NCBI RefSeq assembly: GCF_014646815.1
Contig: NZ_BMNZ01000005.1
Location: forward strand, 79,754 to 143,753
DNA from: Terrabacter tumescens
GTDB taxonomy: Bacteria > Actinomycetota > Actinomycetes > Actinomycetales > Dermatophilaceae
Length of the DNA stretch: 64,000 nucleotides
Reading direction: 5' to 3'
The notes below the pieces were generated by a model. That model made no database searches. It worked only from the letters and a program-made list of their open reading frames with translations, and was not told the origin of the DNA. Of this stretch, positions 8,820 through 18,632 are shown piece by piece. Position numbers and translations under genes: made by a program. Positions within the stretch are counted from its first letter, which is position 1, and each line of letters begins with the position of its first letter.

Positions 8820-8847
8820 ACCCCTGTTTCGCCTGGTGCGTCCTGCG

Positions 8848-10734
8848 TCAGCTGCCGGAGATCCGGTTCAGCGAACCCGGCGTGTAGCCAGTGGGGTTGA
8901 AGGACGTCAGGTAGTTGGCGAACGCGTCGATGTCGAGGCCGCCGTAGTAGACGTTGCTGCCCTTCAGGAAGCTCGGGAAGCCGTCGCCGCCGCCCTGCAG
9001 GAAGTTGTTCGTCACGATGCGGTAGGACTGGGTGTCCACGAGGGGGCTGTTGTTCAGCGTCACCGGGCCGAGAGTCGTGCCGGAGTAGCTGTACGAGAAG
9101 CCCTTCGAGACCTGGAGGATCTTCTTGCCGCTGCCGGCGTTGCTGCCGGTCCACTGCTGGTTCAGGATCTCCTTGATCTGCGCGCCGGTCAGCGTCATCG
9201 ACACGAGATAGTTGTTGAACGGCTGGACCGTGAACGCCTCGTCGTAGGTGATGTCACCGGGGGCCTCGCCGTAGGGCGAGGTCGCGTACGTCAGGTCGGC
9301 GCGGATGCCGCCCGGGTTCATGAACGCGATCACCGGCTTCTCGCCGCCCGTGACGACCGACGGGTCGGCGAGCTGGGCGTCGGCGATGAGGTCGCCGAGC
9401 TGCGACTCACCTCCGGCGTTGATGCCGGCCCCGCCCTTGAGGACGTCCTGCGTGATGTGGCCGATCACCTTCGAGGCGATGGGACGGACGAGCTCCTTGT
9501 ACTGCTCGATGAGAGCGGTCTGGATCGGGTCCTTCACGTCACGGCCCACGATCATGTTCGTCGCCTCGACGGTGCCGCGCAGGATGTCCCGCGTCTGGAA
9601 GTTGTACTTCAGCGTGGTCTCGGTGAAGAGCCGGCCGAACGACGACGCCGACGTGACGAGACGGTCCTTGCCGGCCGGGTCCGGGACGTTGCAGACGTAC
9701 GGCTGGTGGGTGTGACCGGAGACGATCATGTCGATCTCGGGGTCCAGGCCCTTGGCGATCGGCAGGATCGCCGAGTCCTCGGTCAGGTTGCCGCCACCCT
9801 GGCACGTGTAGTCGTACGTCGGGTTGGCGAGGTAGGCGTTGCCACTCGTCGGGTTGGTCCACGGCTGCTTGGCCGGCGTGCCGCCCTGGTGGATGAGCAC
9901 GACGATGGCCTTGACGCCCTTGCTGCGGAGCACGGGCACGAGGGCGTTGGCGGTCTTGACCTCGTCGGTGAACTCCAGCCCGGCCACGCCGGAGGCGGTG
10001 ACGATGTTGGGCGTGTCCTTGAGGGTCATGCCGATGAAGCCGATCTTGGCGCCGTTGACGTTCTTGATCGAGTAGGCCGGCAGGATCGTGTTGCCCGAGG
10101 ACTTCTCGATGACGTTCGCCGCGAGGATGTCGTAGCTCGCCCCCGGGAAGGATCCGGTCGGGCAGGAGTTCTGGTTGTTGGCGCCGTCACCGTCGTTGAT
10201 GCACCCGCCGTCGGCGAGGCGCTGGATCTCCTTGTAGCCCTCGTCGAACTCGTGGTTGCCCACCGAGGTCACGTCGAGGCCGAGCTTGTTCATCGCGAGC
10301 ACCGTGGGCTCGTCGTGGAAGGCCGCCGACAGCAGGGGCGAGGCGCCGACGATGTCTCCGGCCGCCACGGTCAGCGTGTTTGGGTGGCCCTTGCGCGCTG
10401 CTTCGAGGTTGGACGCGAGGTACTCGGCGCCACCCGCGTCGACGGTGACGTCGGCCGGCTCGTCGGTGTTCTTGTCCTTGTCGACGTCGGCGGTGTCGGG
10501 GGCGTGGCCGACCACGATGCGCCCGCTCGACCCGCTCGGCGGCTCGAGGTTGCCGTGGAAGTCGTTGAACGACAGCAGCTGGATGTCGAGGACCCCGTGC
10601 GGCCCCTTGACACCCTTGGCCGCGCCATCGCCTGCTCCGCTGCCACTGCTGGCGATCGCGGGCGCCGCGGCCATCGCGAGTGCGGCGATGCCGGCGATGG
10701 TGACGCCCGTCAGGCGGCTTGTCCGTCTGGACAT
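8848..10734 (-). CDS. Secreted 5'-nucleotidase/2',3'-cyclic phosphodiesterase-like metallophosphatase
   Basis: A 628-residue exported enzyme with a signal peptide (residues ~1-28, ending APAIAS). It is a two-domain UshA-type 5'-nucleotidase. Metallophosphatase motifs are LSFNDFHGNLEP (from ~54), GNHEFDEG and SGHTHQPY; the C-terminal substrate domain has NPGGIRADL and NNFLQGGGDGF. It should dephosphorylate extracellular nucleotides to scavenge phosphate and nucleosides. The ATG at 10734 follows AAGGGGAG. Two TCACC elements 11 bp apart lie upstream (10822-10837), a possible PhoP box. No cell-wall sorting signal is visible at the C-terminus. Confidence 0.9.
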   Translation of the reverse strand: MSRRTSRLTGVTIAGIAALAMAAAPAIASSGSGAGDGAAKGVKGPHGVLDIQLLSFNDFHGNLEPPSGSSGRIVVGHAPDTADVDKDKNTDEPADVTVDAGGAEYLASNLEAARKGHPNTLTVAAGDIVGASPLLSAAFHDEPTVLAMNKLGLDVTSVGNHEFDEGYKEIQRLADGGCINDGDGANNQNSCPTGSFPGASYDILAANVIEKSSGNTILPAYSIKNVNGAKIGFIGMTLKDTPNIVTASGVAGLEFTDEVKTANALVPVLRSKGVKAIVVLIHQGGTPAKQPWTNPTSGNAYLANPTYDYTCQGGGNLTEDSAILPIAKGLDPEIDMIVSGHTHQPYVCNVPDPAGKDRLVTSASSFGRLFTETTLKYNFQTRDILRGTVEATNMIVGRDVKDPIQTALIEQYKELVRPIASKVIGHITQDVLKGGAGINAGGESQLGDLIADAQLADPSVVTGGEKPVIAFMNPGGIRADLTYATSPYGEAPGDITYDEAFTVQPFNNYLVSMTLTGAQIKEILNQQWTGSNAGSGKKILQVSKGFSYSYSGTTLGPVTLNNSPLVDTQSYRIVTNNFLQGGGDGFPSFLKGSNVYYGGLDIDAFANYLTSFNPTGYTPGSLNRISGS

Positions 10735-10821
10735 GGTCTCCCCTTGCTCATTGGTGGTGATCGGTGCTCCTGGCACCCAGTGGGAGGCTAGTCCCGGATC
10801 GGTGCCGAGTGGGGGTTCGCG

Positions 10822-10837
10822 GGTGAAGGACTGGTGA
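10822..10837 (-). promoter_or_regulatory. Possible PhoP box upstream of the 5'-nucleotidase gene
   Basis: Read on the minus strand, two TCACC pentamers start exactly 11 bases apart (10837-10833 and 10826-10822), the periodicity of actinobacterial PhoP direct repeats. A TAGCCT -10-like box follows at 10790-10785. With only two units this is weak evidence, but a phosphate-scavenging nucleotidase is a sensible target. Confidence 0.35.
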
Positions 10838-10878
10838 CGATCGCGAGTCTCCCCGGACCGCTGTGGTGGAATCGCGGT

Positions 10879-11841
10879 ATGCCGCGCCCGACGGTCGCCC
10901 TGCGCGACGCGACCACCCCGCTCACCGCCGACGAGTCCTCCGCCGTGCTCGCGCTCGCCGAGGAGGCCGCGTCGGTCGACGGCTCGCAGGCGCTCTCGGA
11001 GCAGTTCCGGCTCTCCGCGCGGTCGCGCGAGCACGACGGGGTCGACCACCTGCTCGCGACCGACGCCGAGGGCGCGCTCGTCGGCTACGCCCAGTCCCGC
11101 ACGGGCGAGGGACCGGCGTCGGCCGAGCTCGTCGTCTCACCCGCAGCCCGCCGGTCGGGCGTGGGCACGGCGCTGCTCGCGAGCCTGCCGGACGGCATAC
11201 GCGTCTGGAGCCACGCGACGGGAGCAGCGGCCGACGCCGCGGCCGCGTTCGCCCGCGCCAAGGGCCTCGTGGCCGTCCGCTCGCTCCACGTCATGGGCCG
11301 CTCGCTGCAGGAAGGGCCGTCGTGGCCGGCCGCGTCGCTCGACAAGAGGTATGCCGTCCGCTCCTTCGAGCCCGGTCGCGACGAGGACGCGTGGCTGGCC
11401 CTCAACGCCGCGGCCTTCGCCCACCACCCCGAGCAGGGGTCGCTGCGTCGGGCCGACCTCGACCAGCGCATGGCCGAGCCGTGGTGGGACCCGGCCGGCC
11501 TGATCCTCGTCGTCGAGGCGGACGCCCCCGACGTGCTCGCGGCCTCGCACTGGACCAAGGTCGACCCGCCCGGAGGAGACGTCGGTGAGGTCTACGTCGT
11601 CGCCGTCTCCCCCGACCGCCAGGGCCAGGGACTCGGCCGGGCCGTCACCGTGCTGGGCCTCGACCACCTGCGCTCGCTCGGCCTGGACCGGGTCGTGCTC
11701 TACGTCGACGAGGACAACGTCGCCGCCGTGCGCACCTACGCCGCGCTCGGTTTCGTCGACGTCGAGGTGCATCGGCAGTACGCCCGCGAGGACGCGCCGG
11801 ACACGGCGTCCGAGGCCCCGGTCGCACCGGTCCCCGGCTGA
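10879..11841 (+). CDS. mshD: Mycothiol synthase
   Basis: A 320-residue protein made of two GNAT acetyltransferase domains (roughly residues 1-145 and 155-305). The MshD hallmark is [20 protein letters not shown], continuing WWDPAGLIL; an acetyl-CoA loop is [14 protein letters not shown]. MshD acetylates cysteine-glucosamine-inositol, the last step of mycothiol synthesis, a thiol confined to Actinobacteria. I prefer ATG 10879 ([10 protein letters not shown]); GTG 10834 is in frame with its own GAAGGA. It stands alone on its strand, divergent from the 5'-nucleotidase gene. Confidence 0.93.
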   Translation: MPRPTVALRDATTPLTADESSAVLALAEEAASVDGSQALSEQFRLSARSREHDGVDHLLATDAEGALVGYAQSRTGEGPASAELVVSPAARRSGVGTALLASLPDGIRVWSHATGAAADAAAAFARAKGLVAVRSLHVMGRSLQEGPSWPAASLDKRYAVRSFEPGRDEDAWLALNAAAFAHHPEQGSLRRADLDQRMAEPWWDPAGLILVVEADAPDVLAASHWTKVDPPGGDVGEVYVVAVSPDRQGQGLGRAVTVLGLDHLRSLGLDRVVLYVDEDNVAAVRTYAALGFVDVEVHRQYAREDAPDTASEAPVAPVPG

Positions 11842-11846
11842 GACGA

Positions 11847-11868
11847 GTTCACCCCGAGGCCACCTATC
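11847..11868 (+). promoter_or_regulatory. PhoP-box-like direct repeats upstream of ppk1
   Basis: Two consecutive 11-bp units, GTTCACCCCGA (11847-11857) and GGCCACCTATC (11858-11868), match the GTTCACC-type repeat bound by PhoP in Streptomyces. They end 17 bases before the ppk1 ATG and would cover the -35 region of a leaderless promoter. This suggests phosphate-starvation control of polyphosphate metabolism, inferred from pattern only. Confidence 0.5.
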
Positions 11869-11885
11869 GGTGCCACGATGGGCGC

Positions 11886-14198
11886 ATGAGCACCGGCAGC
11901 CTCACCACCCCCGACCTCGACGAGCAGGATGCACCGGCCGCGGCCGAGCGGGGCGCCGCACCCGAGGAGCCGACGAGCGAGCCGTCGGAGGTCAGCTCGT
12001 TCACGAGCACCGTCCCGACGCGGCGCGTGCCGGCGCGGGCGGCCAACGGCCGCTTCGTCGGGGCGCCCGGCCAGGGTGCCGAGGAGGACGACCTGCCGCC
12101 CGACCGCTACCTCGAGCGGGAGCTGTCGTGGCTGCAGTTCAACGAGCGGGTGCTCCAGCTGGCCATGGACCCGGCCGTGCCGCTGCTCGAGCGGACCCGC
12201 TTCCTCGCGATCTTCGCCAACAACCTCGACGAGTACTTCATGGTGCGCGTCGCCGGGCTGAAGCGCCGCATCGCGACCGGCCTCGCGGTGCGCACGGCCG
12301 CCGGGCTCGAGCCCCGCGAGCTGCTCGAGCGCATCGCCCGCCTCGCCCACGAGCTGATGCAGCAGCACGCCGGCGTCTTCCAGCACGACGTGCGCCCGTC
12401 CCTGGAGGACGAGGGCATCACCGTGGTGCGGTGGGACGACCTCGACGAGGACGACCGCGAGCCGCTGCACTACTTCTTCGCCGACCGCGTCTTCCCGGTG
12501 CTCACGCCGCTCGCGGTCGACCCGGCGCACCCGTTCCCCTACATCTCCGGGCTGTCGCTCAACCTCGCCGTGCTGCTGCAGAACCCCAAGACCGGCACCG
12601 AGCACTTCGCCCGCGTCAAGGTGCCGCCGAGCCTGCCCCGCTTCATCCTCGTCGAGGAGGACGTCGACGCCGACGGCGAGCGCAAGCGCTTCGTGCCCCT
12701 CGAGGACGTCATCGCCAGCCACCTCGACCAGCTCTTCCCCGGCATGCTCGTGCAGGAGCACTTCTCCTTCCGGGTCACCCGGAACGAGGACCTCGAGGTC
12801 GAGGAGGACGACGCCGAGAACCTCCTGACCGCCCTGGAGAAGGAGCTGACCCGGCGCCGCTTCGGGCCGCCGATCCGCCTCGAGGTCGAGGACGACATCG
12901 ACCCCAAGGTCCTCGACATGCTCGCCCGCGAGCTGCAGATCAGCGACCGGGAGATCTACCGGCTGCCCACCCCGCTCGACCTGCGGGGCCTGTTCACCAT
13001 CGCCGACGTCGACCGCAGCGACCTCGAGTTCCCGAAGTTCTTCCCGCGCACGCACCCCGACTTCGCGCCGACCGAGAGCGCCAAGGCCATCGACCTGCTC
13101 GCCGCGGTCCGGCAGAAGGACGTGCTCGTCCAGCACCCCTACAACTCGTTCTCGACGTCGGTGCAGGCCTTCATCGAGCAGGCCGCGAACGACCCGAAGG
13201 TCCTCGCGATCAAGCAGACGCTCTACCGCACCTCGGGCGACTCCCCCATCATCGACGCCCTCATCGACGCCGCCGAAGCGGGCAAGCAGGTGCTCGCCGT
13301 CGTCGAGATCAAGGCGCGCTTCGACGAGGTCAACAACATCTCCTGGGCCCGCAAGCTCGAGGAGGCGGGCGTCCACGTCGTCTACGGCGTCGTCGGCCTC
13401 AAGACCCACGCGAAGCTCTGCCTCGTCGTGCGCCAGGAGTCCGAGGGCCTCGTGCGCTACTGCCACATCGGCACCGGCAACTACAACCCCAAGACGGCGC
13501 GCGTCTACGAGGACTTCGGCCTCTTCACGACCGACCCGCAGGTGGGCGAGGACCTGTCGCGCCTCTTCAACCTCCTCTCGGGCTTCGCGCCCCGGAGCAA
13601 GTTCAAGCGCCTGCTCGTCGCGCCCCGCTCCGTGCGGTCGGGCCTGATCGACCTCATCGACGAGGAGATCGAGCTCCACGAGTCGCGCCGCGAGGGCGCA
13701 CCGGCCGGACGCATCGTCATCAAGGCCAACTCGATCGTCGACGAGGCGCTCATCGACGCGCTCTACCGGGCGAGCATCGCCGGCGTCCGCGTCGACATCT
13801 GGGTGCGCGGCATCTGCGCGCTGCGTCCCGGCGTCGAGGGGCTCTCGGAGCACATCCGGGTCCGCTCGATCCTCGGGCGCTTCCTCGAGCACTCGCGGGT
13901 CTTCTGGTTCGACCACGGCGGCGACCCGCAGGTCTACATCGGCAGCGCCGACATGATGCACCGCAACCTCGACCGCCGGGTCGAGGCGCTCGTGCGCATC
14001 GCCGACCCCGGCCACATCGTCGAGCTGGCCGACCTCATCGACCTCGCGTTCGCCGACACGACCTCGCGCTGGGACCTCGGCTCCGACGGGCGTTGGGTGC
14101 GCCATCACCTGTCCGACTCCGGCGAGCCGCTCGACGACCTGCAGGCCAGGCTCATCGAGCGGCACGACAAGCGGCGCCGCAAGGCACGCCGTCGCTGA
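11886..14198 (+). CDS. ppk: Polyphosphate kinase 1
   Basis: A 770-residue PPK1, the reversible enzyme that builds polyphosphate from ATP. After a ~70-residue disordered N-terminal extension rich in Pro, Glu and Ala, the canonical domains start at [20 protein letters not shown]. The catalytic histidine region is [20 protein letters not shown] near residue 525, and the second conserved block is [16 protein letters not shown]. Length is normal for actinobacterial PPK1. A PhoP-box-like repeat precedes the gene and mutT1 and pst genes follow, making a phosphate block. Confidence 0.96.
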   Translation: MSTGSLTTPDLDEQDAPAAAERGAAPEEPTSEPSEVSSFTSTVPTRRVPARAANGRFVGAPGQGAEEDDLPPDRYLERELSWLQFNERVLQLAMDPAVPLLERTRFLAIFANNLDEYFMVRVAGLKRRIATGLAVRTAAGLEPRELLERIARLAHELMQQHAGVFQHDVRPSLEDEGITVVRWDDLDEDDREPLHYFFADRVFPVLTPLAVDPAHPFPYISGLSLNLAVLLQNPKTGTEHFARVKVPPSLPRFILVEEDVDADGERKRFVPLEDVIASHLDQLFPGMLVQEHFSFRVTRNEDLEVEEDDAENLLTALEKELTRRRFGPPIRLEVEDDIDPKVLDMLARELQISDREIYRLPTPLDLRGLFTIADVDRSDLEFPKFFPRTHPDFAPTESAKAIDLLAAVRQKDVLVQHPYNSFSTSVQAFIEQAANDPKVLAIKQTLYRTSGDSPIIDALIDAAEAGKQVLAVVEIKARFDEVNNISWARKLEEAGVHVVYGVVGLKTHAKLCLVVRQESEGLVRYCHIGTGNYNPKTARVYEDFGLFTTDPQVGEDLSRLFNLLSGFAPRSKFKRLLVAPRSVRSGLIDLIDEEIELHESRREGAPAGRIVIKANSIVDEALIDALYRASIAGVRVDIWVRGICALRPGVEGLSEHIRVRSILGRFLEHSRVFWFDHGGDPQVYIGSADMMHRNLDRRVEALVRIADPGHIVELADLIDLAFADTTSRWDLGSDGRWVRHHLSDSGEPLDDLQARLIERHDKRRRKARRR

Positions 14199-14235
14199 CC
14201 GGCATACGACCACCCCATCAGGCAGACTGGCGCCC

Positions 14236-15186
14236 GTGGCCTCTGTGATCCCCGCCGCCGGCACGCTGCCCTGGCGCCGTCGCGACGGACGCCTGGAGGT
14301 CGCTCTCGTCCACCGGCCGAAGTACGACGACTGGTCGTGGGCCAAGGGCAAGCTCGACCCCGGTGAGCACGCGTGCGTCGCGGCGACCCGCGAGACGCTC
14401 GAGGAGACCGGTCTCGTCGTGCGGCTCGGGGTGCCGCTGCCGCCGGCGGAGTACCCCGTCCTCGACCATACCGGCGGCCCGGCCACGAAGAAGGTGCACT
14501 ACTGGGCGGCCCGCGTCACAGGAGGCACCGGGGCGCTCGAGCACGAGATCGACGAGGTCGCCTGGGTCGACGTGCGCACGGCCCACGACCGCCTCGACTA
14601 CGCGCGCGACCGCGAGCAGCTGCTCGCGCTCGTCCGCGCCGGCCGGGCCGACGAGCTGCGCTCGTGGCCCATCGCGTTCGTCCGCCACGCCAAGGCGACC
14701 CCGCGCGGCAAGTGGGACGGCGACGACCGCAAGCGCCCGCTCGACGCCGTCGGACGCGCACAGGCCGCGACGGTCGCGGCCGTGCTCGACGCCTACGGCG
14801 TGAAGCGTGTCGTCTCCTCGTCGTCGACCCGCTGCGTCGCCACCGTCGAGCCGTATGCCGTCAGGAACGGCCTGCGCCTGCGCACCCGTGACGCGCTCTC
14901 CGAGGAGGGCTTCGCCGAGAGCGAGGTCGGCGCCGTCGCACAGGTGCAGCGCCTGCTCGAGCGTGGCGACCCCGCCGCGCTGTGCAGCCACGGGCCGGTG
15001 CTGCCGACCCTGCTCGGCCTGCTCCACGCCCGGGTCTCCTCCTCTCCCGAGCGCGGCGACCTCGTCGCCGAGCAGCTGCGCGCCGCCGCCGACGAGGCGA
15101 TGCACAAGGGCGAGGTGCTCGTGTGCCACCTCGTCGGACGCGGCGAGGACGCGCGCGTCGTCGACGTCGAACGCATCGACACCTGA
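14236..15186 (+). CDS. mutT1: MutT1-like NUDIX hydrolase fused to a histidine phosphatase domain
   Basis: A 316-residue two-domain protein. The N-terminal NUDIX domain has the box GKLDPGEHACVAATRETLEE starting near residue 38. The C-terminal SixA-like histidine phosphatase domain starts at FVRHAKATPRGKW near residue 150. This architecture is that of mycobacterial MutT1, which removes oxidised (8-oxo) guanine nucleotides and diadenosine polyphosphates. The GTG start at 14236 has a CAGACT -10-like box seven bases upstream and no ribosome site, so it is probably leaderless. Confidence 0.9.
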   Translation: MASVIPAAGTLPWRRRDGRLEVALVHRPKYDDWSWAKGKLDPGEHACVAATRETLEETGLVVRLGVPLPPAEYPVLDHTGGPATKKVHYWAARVTGGTGALEHEIDEVAWVDVRTAHDRLDYARDREQLLALVRAGRADELRSWPIAFVRHAKATPRGKWDGDDRKRPLDAVGRAQAATVAAVLDAYGVKRVVSSSSTRCVATVEPYAVRNGLRLRTRDALSEEGFAESEVGAVAQVQRLLERGDPAALCSHGPVLPTLLGLLHARVSSSPERGDLVAEQLRAAADEAMHKGEVLVCHLVGRGEDARVVDVERIDT

Positions 15187-15269
15187 GGCCCGCCCGAACC
15201 CTTCATCGTGGGCCGGTCCCGGGCGGGCCGCATCCCGAGGTGACGCCCCGCCCCAAGACGTCGCCCCTC

Positions 15270-15323
15270 GTTCACCCTGCGTTAACCGCACGTGGACCGC
15301 TGGTCATCCTGCGGACCTATGTT
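15270..15323 (+). promoter_or_regulatory. PhoP box (four 11-bp repeats) and promoter of pstSCAB
   Basis: Four tandem 11-bp units start at 15270, 15281, 15292 and 15303: GTTCACCCTGC, GTTAACCGCAC, GTGGACCGCTG and GTCATCCTGCG. Each keeps a GT..(A)CC core at the same place, as in Streptomyces PhoP boxes. A TATGTT -10-like hexamer follows at 15318-15323, so the last units overlap the -35 region, as expected for activation. Start of pstS is 83 bases further on. Confidence 0.7.
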
Positions 15324-15405
15324 CGCCGTGGATCACCATCCAGCAACGTCGCTCGGATCTGACCGACCGACCACCAGGAACACCCCATCGAGAGGGATCA
15401 CACTC

Positions 15406-16527
15406 GTGTCTGTTTCGCGTATCAGCGCTCTCGGCGCCATCGCCCTGTCCGGCGCTCTTGCGCTCTCGGCCTGCGCGTCCGAGAACAACGGCGCCACCCC
15501 CGGCGCGGGCTCCACCGCGGGCGGCTCGACCGCTGCGGGCGACTGCTTCAGCGGCGACCTCAAGGCCGAGGGCTCCTCGGCGCAGAAGAACGCCATCGAC
15601 GAGGCGATCAAGGCGTACCAGACGAACTGCGCCGACGCCAACATCGACTACCAGCCCACCGGTTCCGGTGCCGGCATCAAGCAGTTCATCGCCAAGCAGG
15701 TCGACTTCGCCGGCTCCGACTCGGCCCTGAAGACCGAGCCCAAGGACGGCAAGATCGAGGCCGACGACGCCAAGGCCTCGTGCGGCTCCGATGCCTGGAA
15801 CCTGCCCATGGTCACCGGTCCGATCGCGATCGCCTACAACGTCAAGGGCGTCGACAAGCTCGTGCTCGACGCCGAGGTCGCGGCCAAGATCTTCGACGGC
15901 AAGATCACGACGTGGAACGACCCGGCCATCGCGGCGCTCAACAAGGGCGTCACGCTGCCCTCGACGCCGATCAAGGTCTTCTTCCGCTCCGACGAGTCGG
16001 GCACGACCGAGAACTTCACGAAGTACCTCAAGGCCGCCGCTCCCGACGCCTGGTCCTACGACACCGGCAAGAAGTGGACCGGCAAGGGCGAGGGCAAGGA
16101 GAAGTCGGCCGGTGTCGCCACCGCGGTCAAGGGCCAGGACGGCGGCATCACGTACGTCGAGCTCTCCTACGCCCAGCAGAACCAGCTGCCGATGGCCCAG
16201 ATCGACACCGGCTCCGGCCCCGTCGAGCTGACCGCCGAGTCGGCCGGCAAGACGATCGCCACGGCCAAGCAGACCGGCACCGGCAACAACCTCGCGCTCA
16301 AGATCGACTACGCCACCAAGGAGGCCGGGGCCTACCCGATCGTCCTCGTGACGTACGAGATCGTCTGCTCGAAGTACGCCGACGCCGAGACGGGCAAGAA
16401 GGTCAAGAGCTTCCTCAAGTCCTTCGCCTCCGACTCCGTCCAGAAGGGCCTCGAGGCCAAGGGCTACGCCCCGCTGCCGGCCGAGGTCGCCACCAAGGTC
16501 CAGACCGCGGTCGACGCGATCTCCTGA
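15406..16527 (+). CDS. pstS: Phosphate ABC transporter substrate-binding lipoprotein
   Basis: A 373-residue lipoprotein. The signal peptide ends in LALSAC, with the lipidated cysteine at residue 23. The mature part begins with a Gly/Thr/Ala linker and then the PstS fold: AEGSSAQKNAIDEAIKAYQT, YQPTGSGAGIKQF (phosphate loop), and FRSDESGTTENFTKYL. It captures inorganic phosphate outside the membrane for PstCAB. The start is GTG 15406 with GAGAGGGAT upstream. It is the first gene of pstSCAB, behind four PhoP-box repeats. Confidence 0.96.
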   Translation: MSVSRISALGAIALSGALALSACASENNGATPGAGSTAGGSTAAGDCFSGDLKAEGSSAQKNAIDEAIKAYQTNCADANIDYQPTGSGAGIKQFIAKQVDFAGSDSALKTEPKDGKIEADDAKASCGSDAWNLPMVTGPIAIAYNVKGVDKLVLDAEVAAKIFDGKITTWNDPAIAALNKGVTLPSTPIKVFFRSDESGTTENFTKYLKAAAPDAWSYDTGKKWTGKGEGKEKSAGVATAVKGQDGGITYVELSYAQQNQLPMAQIDTGSGPVELTAESAGKTIATAKQTGTGNNLALKIDYATKEAGAYPIVLVTYEIVCSKYADAETGKKVKSFLKSFASDSVQKGLEAKGYAPLPAEVATKVQTAVDAIS

Positions 16528-16571
16528 ACCTCCGCCTGACCCGGACGGAGCGATCCGACCGGATCGACCAC

Positions 16572-16607
16572 GCAGGGGCGGGCGCCGCAACCGGCGTCCG
16601 CCCCTGC
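16572..16607 (+). terminator. Hairpin between pstS and pstC
   Basis: A 15-bp stem with one mismatch, GCAGGGGCGGGCGCC (16572-16586) and GGCGTCCGCCCCTGC (16593-16607), six-base loop, no T tract. Placed just after pstS and before pstC, it may stabilise or partly end the pstS message so that more binding protein than permease is made. That role is inferred. Confidence 0.6.
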
Positions 16608-16642
16608 GCCAGTACCACCCGAACGAAGGAAGAGGCCTCCAC

Positions 16643-17650
16643 GTGTCCACAGTGACCGGCGTGTCCGCCGCGGACCAGGCTCCCGGGCCTGACGGGAAGC
16701 AGCCCCTGCAGGGCGACCGGGCATCCACCGGCCGTTTCGGCGACCGTCTCTTCGGCGGCGCCGCGACGGTGTCCGGTGTCGTCGTCATCGCCCTCGTCAG
16801 CCTCATCGCGGTCTTCCTCGTCGTGCAGGCCGTGCCCGCCCTGATGAACAACTCGGAGAGCTTCTTCACGAGCCGGGTCTGGGCACCGGGCGGCGAGAAG
16901 CCGGCCTTCGGCATCCTCGAGTTCCTCTGGACGACGGTGACCGCCTCGACCATCGCGATGCTCGTCGCGGTGCCGGTCGGGGTCGCCGTCGCCCTCTTCA
17001 TCACCCAGTACGCGCCCACCTGGATGCGTCGTCCGGCCGCCGGCCTCGTCGACCTCCTCGCGGCCGTGCCGTCGATCGTCTACGGCCTCTGGGGCCTCAT
17101 CGCCTTCGCGCCGGTCTTCAAGCCTGTGCAGGGCTGGATCGAGAGCGCCCTCGGCTGGTTCCCGCTCTTCGCGCCGACCGGCATCAGCGGCGGCACGATC
17201 TTCTTCATCGGCATCGTGCTCGCGATCATGGTGCTGCCGATCGTGACCGCGCTCTCGCGCGAGGTCTTCGACCAGACGCCCATCGCCCACAAGGAGGGCG
17301 CGCTCGCGCTCGGCGCCACGCAGTGGGAGATGATCCGCACCGCGGTGCTGCCCTTCGGCCGTCCCGGCGTCATCTCCGCCTCGATGCTCGCCCTCGGCCG
17401 TGCGCTCGGCGAGACGATCGCCGTCACCTTCCTCGTGTCGGCCCTCTCCGACGGCAGCCCGTGGACGTGGTCGCTCTTCAACGGCGGCGAGACGTTCGCC
17501 TCGAAGATCGCCAACAACGCGGCGGAGTTCAGCAACCCGGGCAAGACGGGCGCCTACATCGCGGCCGGTCTGGTCCTGTTCGTGCTGACCTTCGTCGTCA
17601 ACAGCATCGCCCGCGTCGTCATCGAGCGCAGGAAGGCCTTCACCGAATGA
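16643..17650 (+). CDS. pstC: Phosphate ABC transporter permease PstC
   Basis: A 335-residue inner-membrane permease with six expected transmembrane segments. The family signature FVLPIVTALSREVF-like region appears as IMVLPIVTALSREVFDQTP, followed by the EAA-type loop HKEGALALGATQWEMIRTAV and RALGETIAVTFLV. GTG start 16643 follows GAAGGAAGAGG. Its TGA overlaps the ATG of pstA (ATGA), showing coupled translation. Confidence 0.95.
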   Translation: MSTVTGVSAADQAPGPDGKQPLQGDRASTGRFGDRLFGGAATVSGVVVIALVSLIAVFLVVQAVPALMNNSESFFTSRVWAPGGEKPAFGILEFLWTTVTASTIAMLVAVPVGVAVALFITQYAPTWMRRPAAGLVDLLAAVPSIVYGLWGLIAFAPVFKPVQGWIESALGWFPLFAPTGISGGTIFFIGIVLAIMVLPIVTALSREVFDQTPIAHKEGALALGATQWEMIRTAVLPFGRPGVISASMLALGRALGETIAVTFLVSALSDGSPWTWSLFNGGETFASKIANNAAEFSNPGKTGAYIAAGLVLFVLTFVVNSIARVVIERRKAFTE

Positions 17651-18612
17651 GCACCGCCACCGACCGCCGCGTCCCTGACGACCAGGTGGCTCCGGGCGAG
17701 CCCGTGACGCCCCCGGGCGGCCGGCCGGGCCGCGACGCGCTCTCCGAGATGAGCCACCCGCACCGCGGCCGCATGGCCAAGGACGTTGTCGCTCGGATCG
17801 TCATGTGGGCCGCCTTCGCGCTCGCCATGGTCCCCCTCGTGTGGATCCTCGGCACCGTCATCGGCAAGGGCTTCCACATGCTCACCACGGCGACGTGGTG
17901 GACCGGCAACCAGCGCAACATCAACTCCGACGACTTCGGCGGAGGCGCCCGGCACGCCATCGAGGGCACCCTGACGATGGTCGGCTTCACCGCCCTCATC
18001 GCGGTGCCGATCGGCATCCTCACGGCCGTCTACCTCGTGGAGTACGGCCGCGGCCGGCTCGCCAAGGCGATCAGCTTCACCGTCGACATCCTCTCGGGCG
18101 TGCCGTCGATCGTCGCCGCCCTGTTCATCTACGCCGTGTGGGTGACGACGTTCGGCCTCGGCCGTTCCGGCTTCGCCGCGGCGCTCGCCCTCGTGCTGCT
18201 CATGATCCCCGTCGTCGTGCGCTCGACCGAGGAGATGCTGAAGCTCGTGCCCAACGAGCTGCGGGAGGCGGCCTACGCCCTCGGTGTGCCCAAGTGGGTC
18301 ACCGTCGTCAAGGTCGTGCTGCGCACGGCGTTCTCCGGCATCGTCACCGGCGTGCTGCTCGGCATCGCCCGCGTCATGGGCGAGACGGCGCCGCTGCTGA
18401 TCCTGGCGCCGTACACGAAGAACTTCCAGCGCGACCTGTTCAACGGCAACTTCCCGACGCTGCCGATGATGATCAACCAGGACCGCGGCGACTTCGCGCT
18501 GTCCACCGCCGCCGAGCGCATGTGGGGCGCCGCCCTCACCCTGATCATCCTCGTCCTGCTGCTCAACGTCATCGGCCGGGTCATCGCGCACTTCGGCTCG
18601 GTCAAGAAGTAA
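17647..18612 (+). CDS. pstA: Phosphate ABC transporter permease PstA
   Basis: A 321-residue membrane permease, partner of PstC. After a ~45-residue hydrophilic N-terminus come six transmembrane segments. Conserved segments are [36 protein letters not shown] (coupling loop) and [15 protein letters not shown]. The ATG at 17647 overlaps the pstC stop. Confidence 0.95.
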   Translation: MSTATDRRVPDDQVAPGEPVTPPGGRPGRDALSEMSHPHRGRMAKDVVARIVMWAAFALAMVPLVWILGTVIGKGFHMLTTATWWTGNQRNINSDDFGGGARHAIEGTLTMVGFTALIAVPIGILTAVYLVEYGRGRLAKAISFTVDILSGVPSIVAALFIYAVWVTTFGLGRSGFAAALALVLLMIPVVVRSTEEMLKLVPNELREAAYALGVPKWVTVVKVVLRTAFSGIVTGVLLGIARVMGETAPLLILAPYTKNFQRDLFNGNFPTLPMMINQDRGDFALSTAAERMWGAALTLIILVLLLNVIGRVIAHFGSVKK

Positions 18613-18632
18613 GAGAAAGCGAACCCCCTGAC

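Noticed and set aside
11736..14486. A 916-codon open frame on the minus strand opposite ppk1, and similar long frames elsewhere
   Set aside because: High G+C keeps antisense frames open. Their translations are Arg/Ala/Val/Asp-rich with no domain, and the plus strand carries clear ppk1 and mutT1 motifs.
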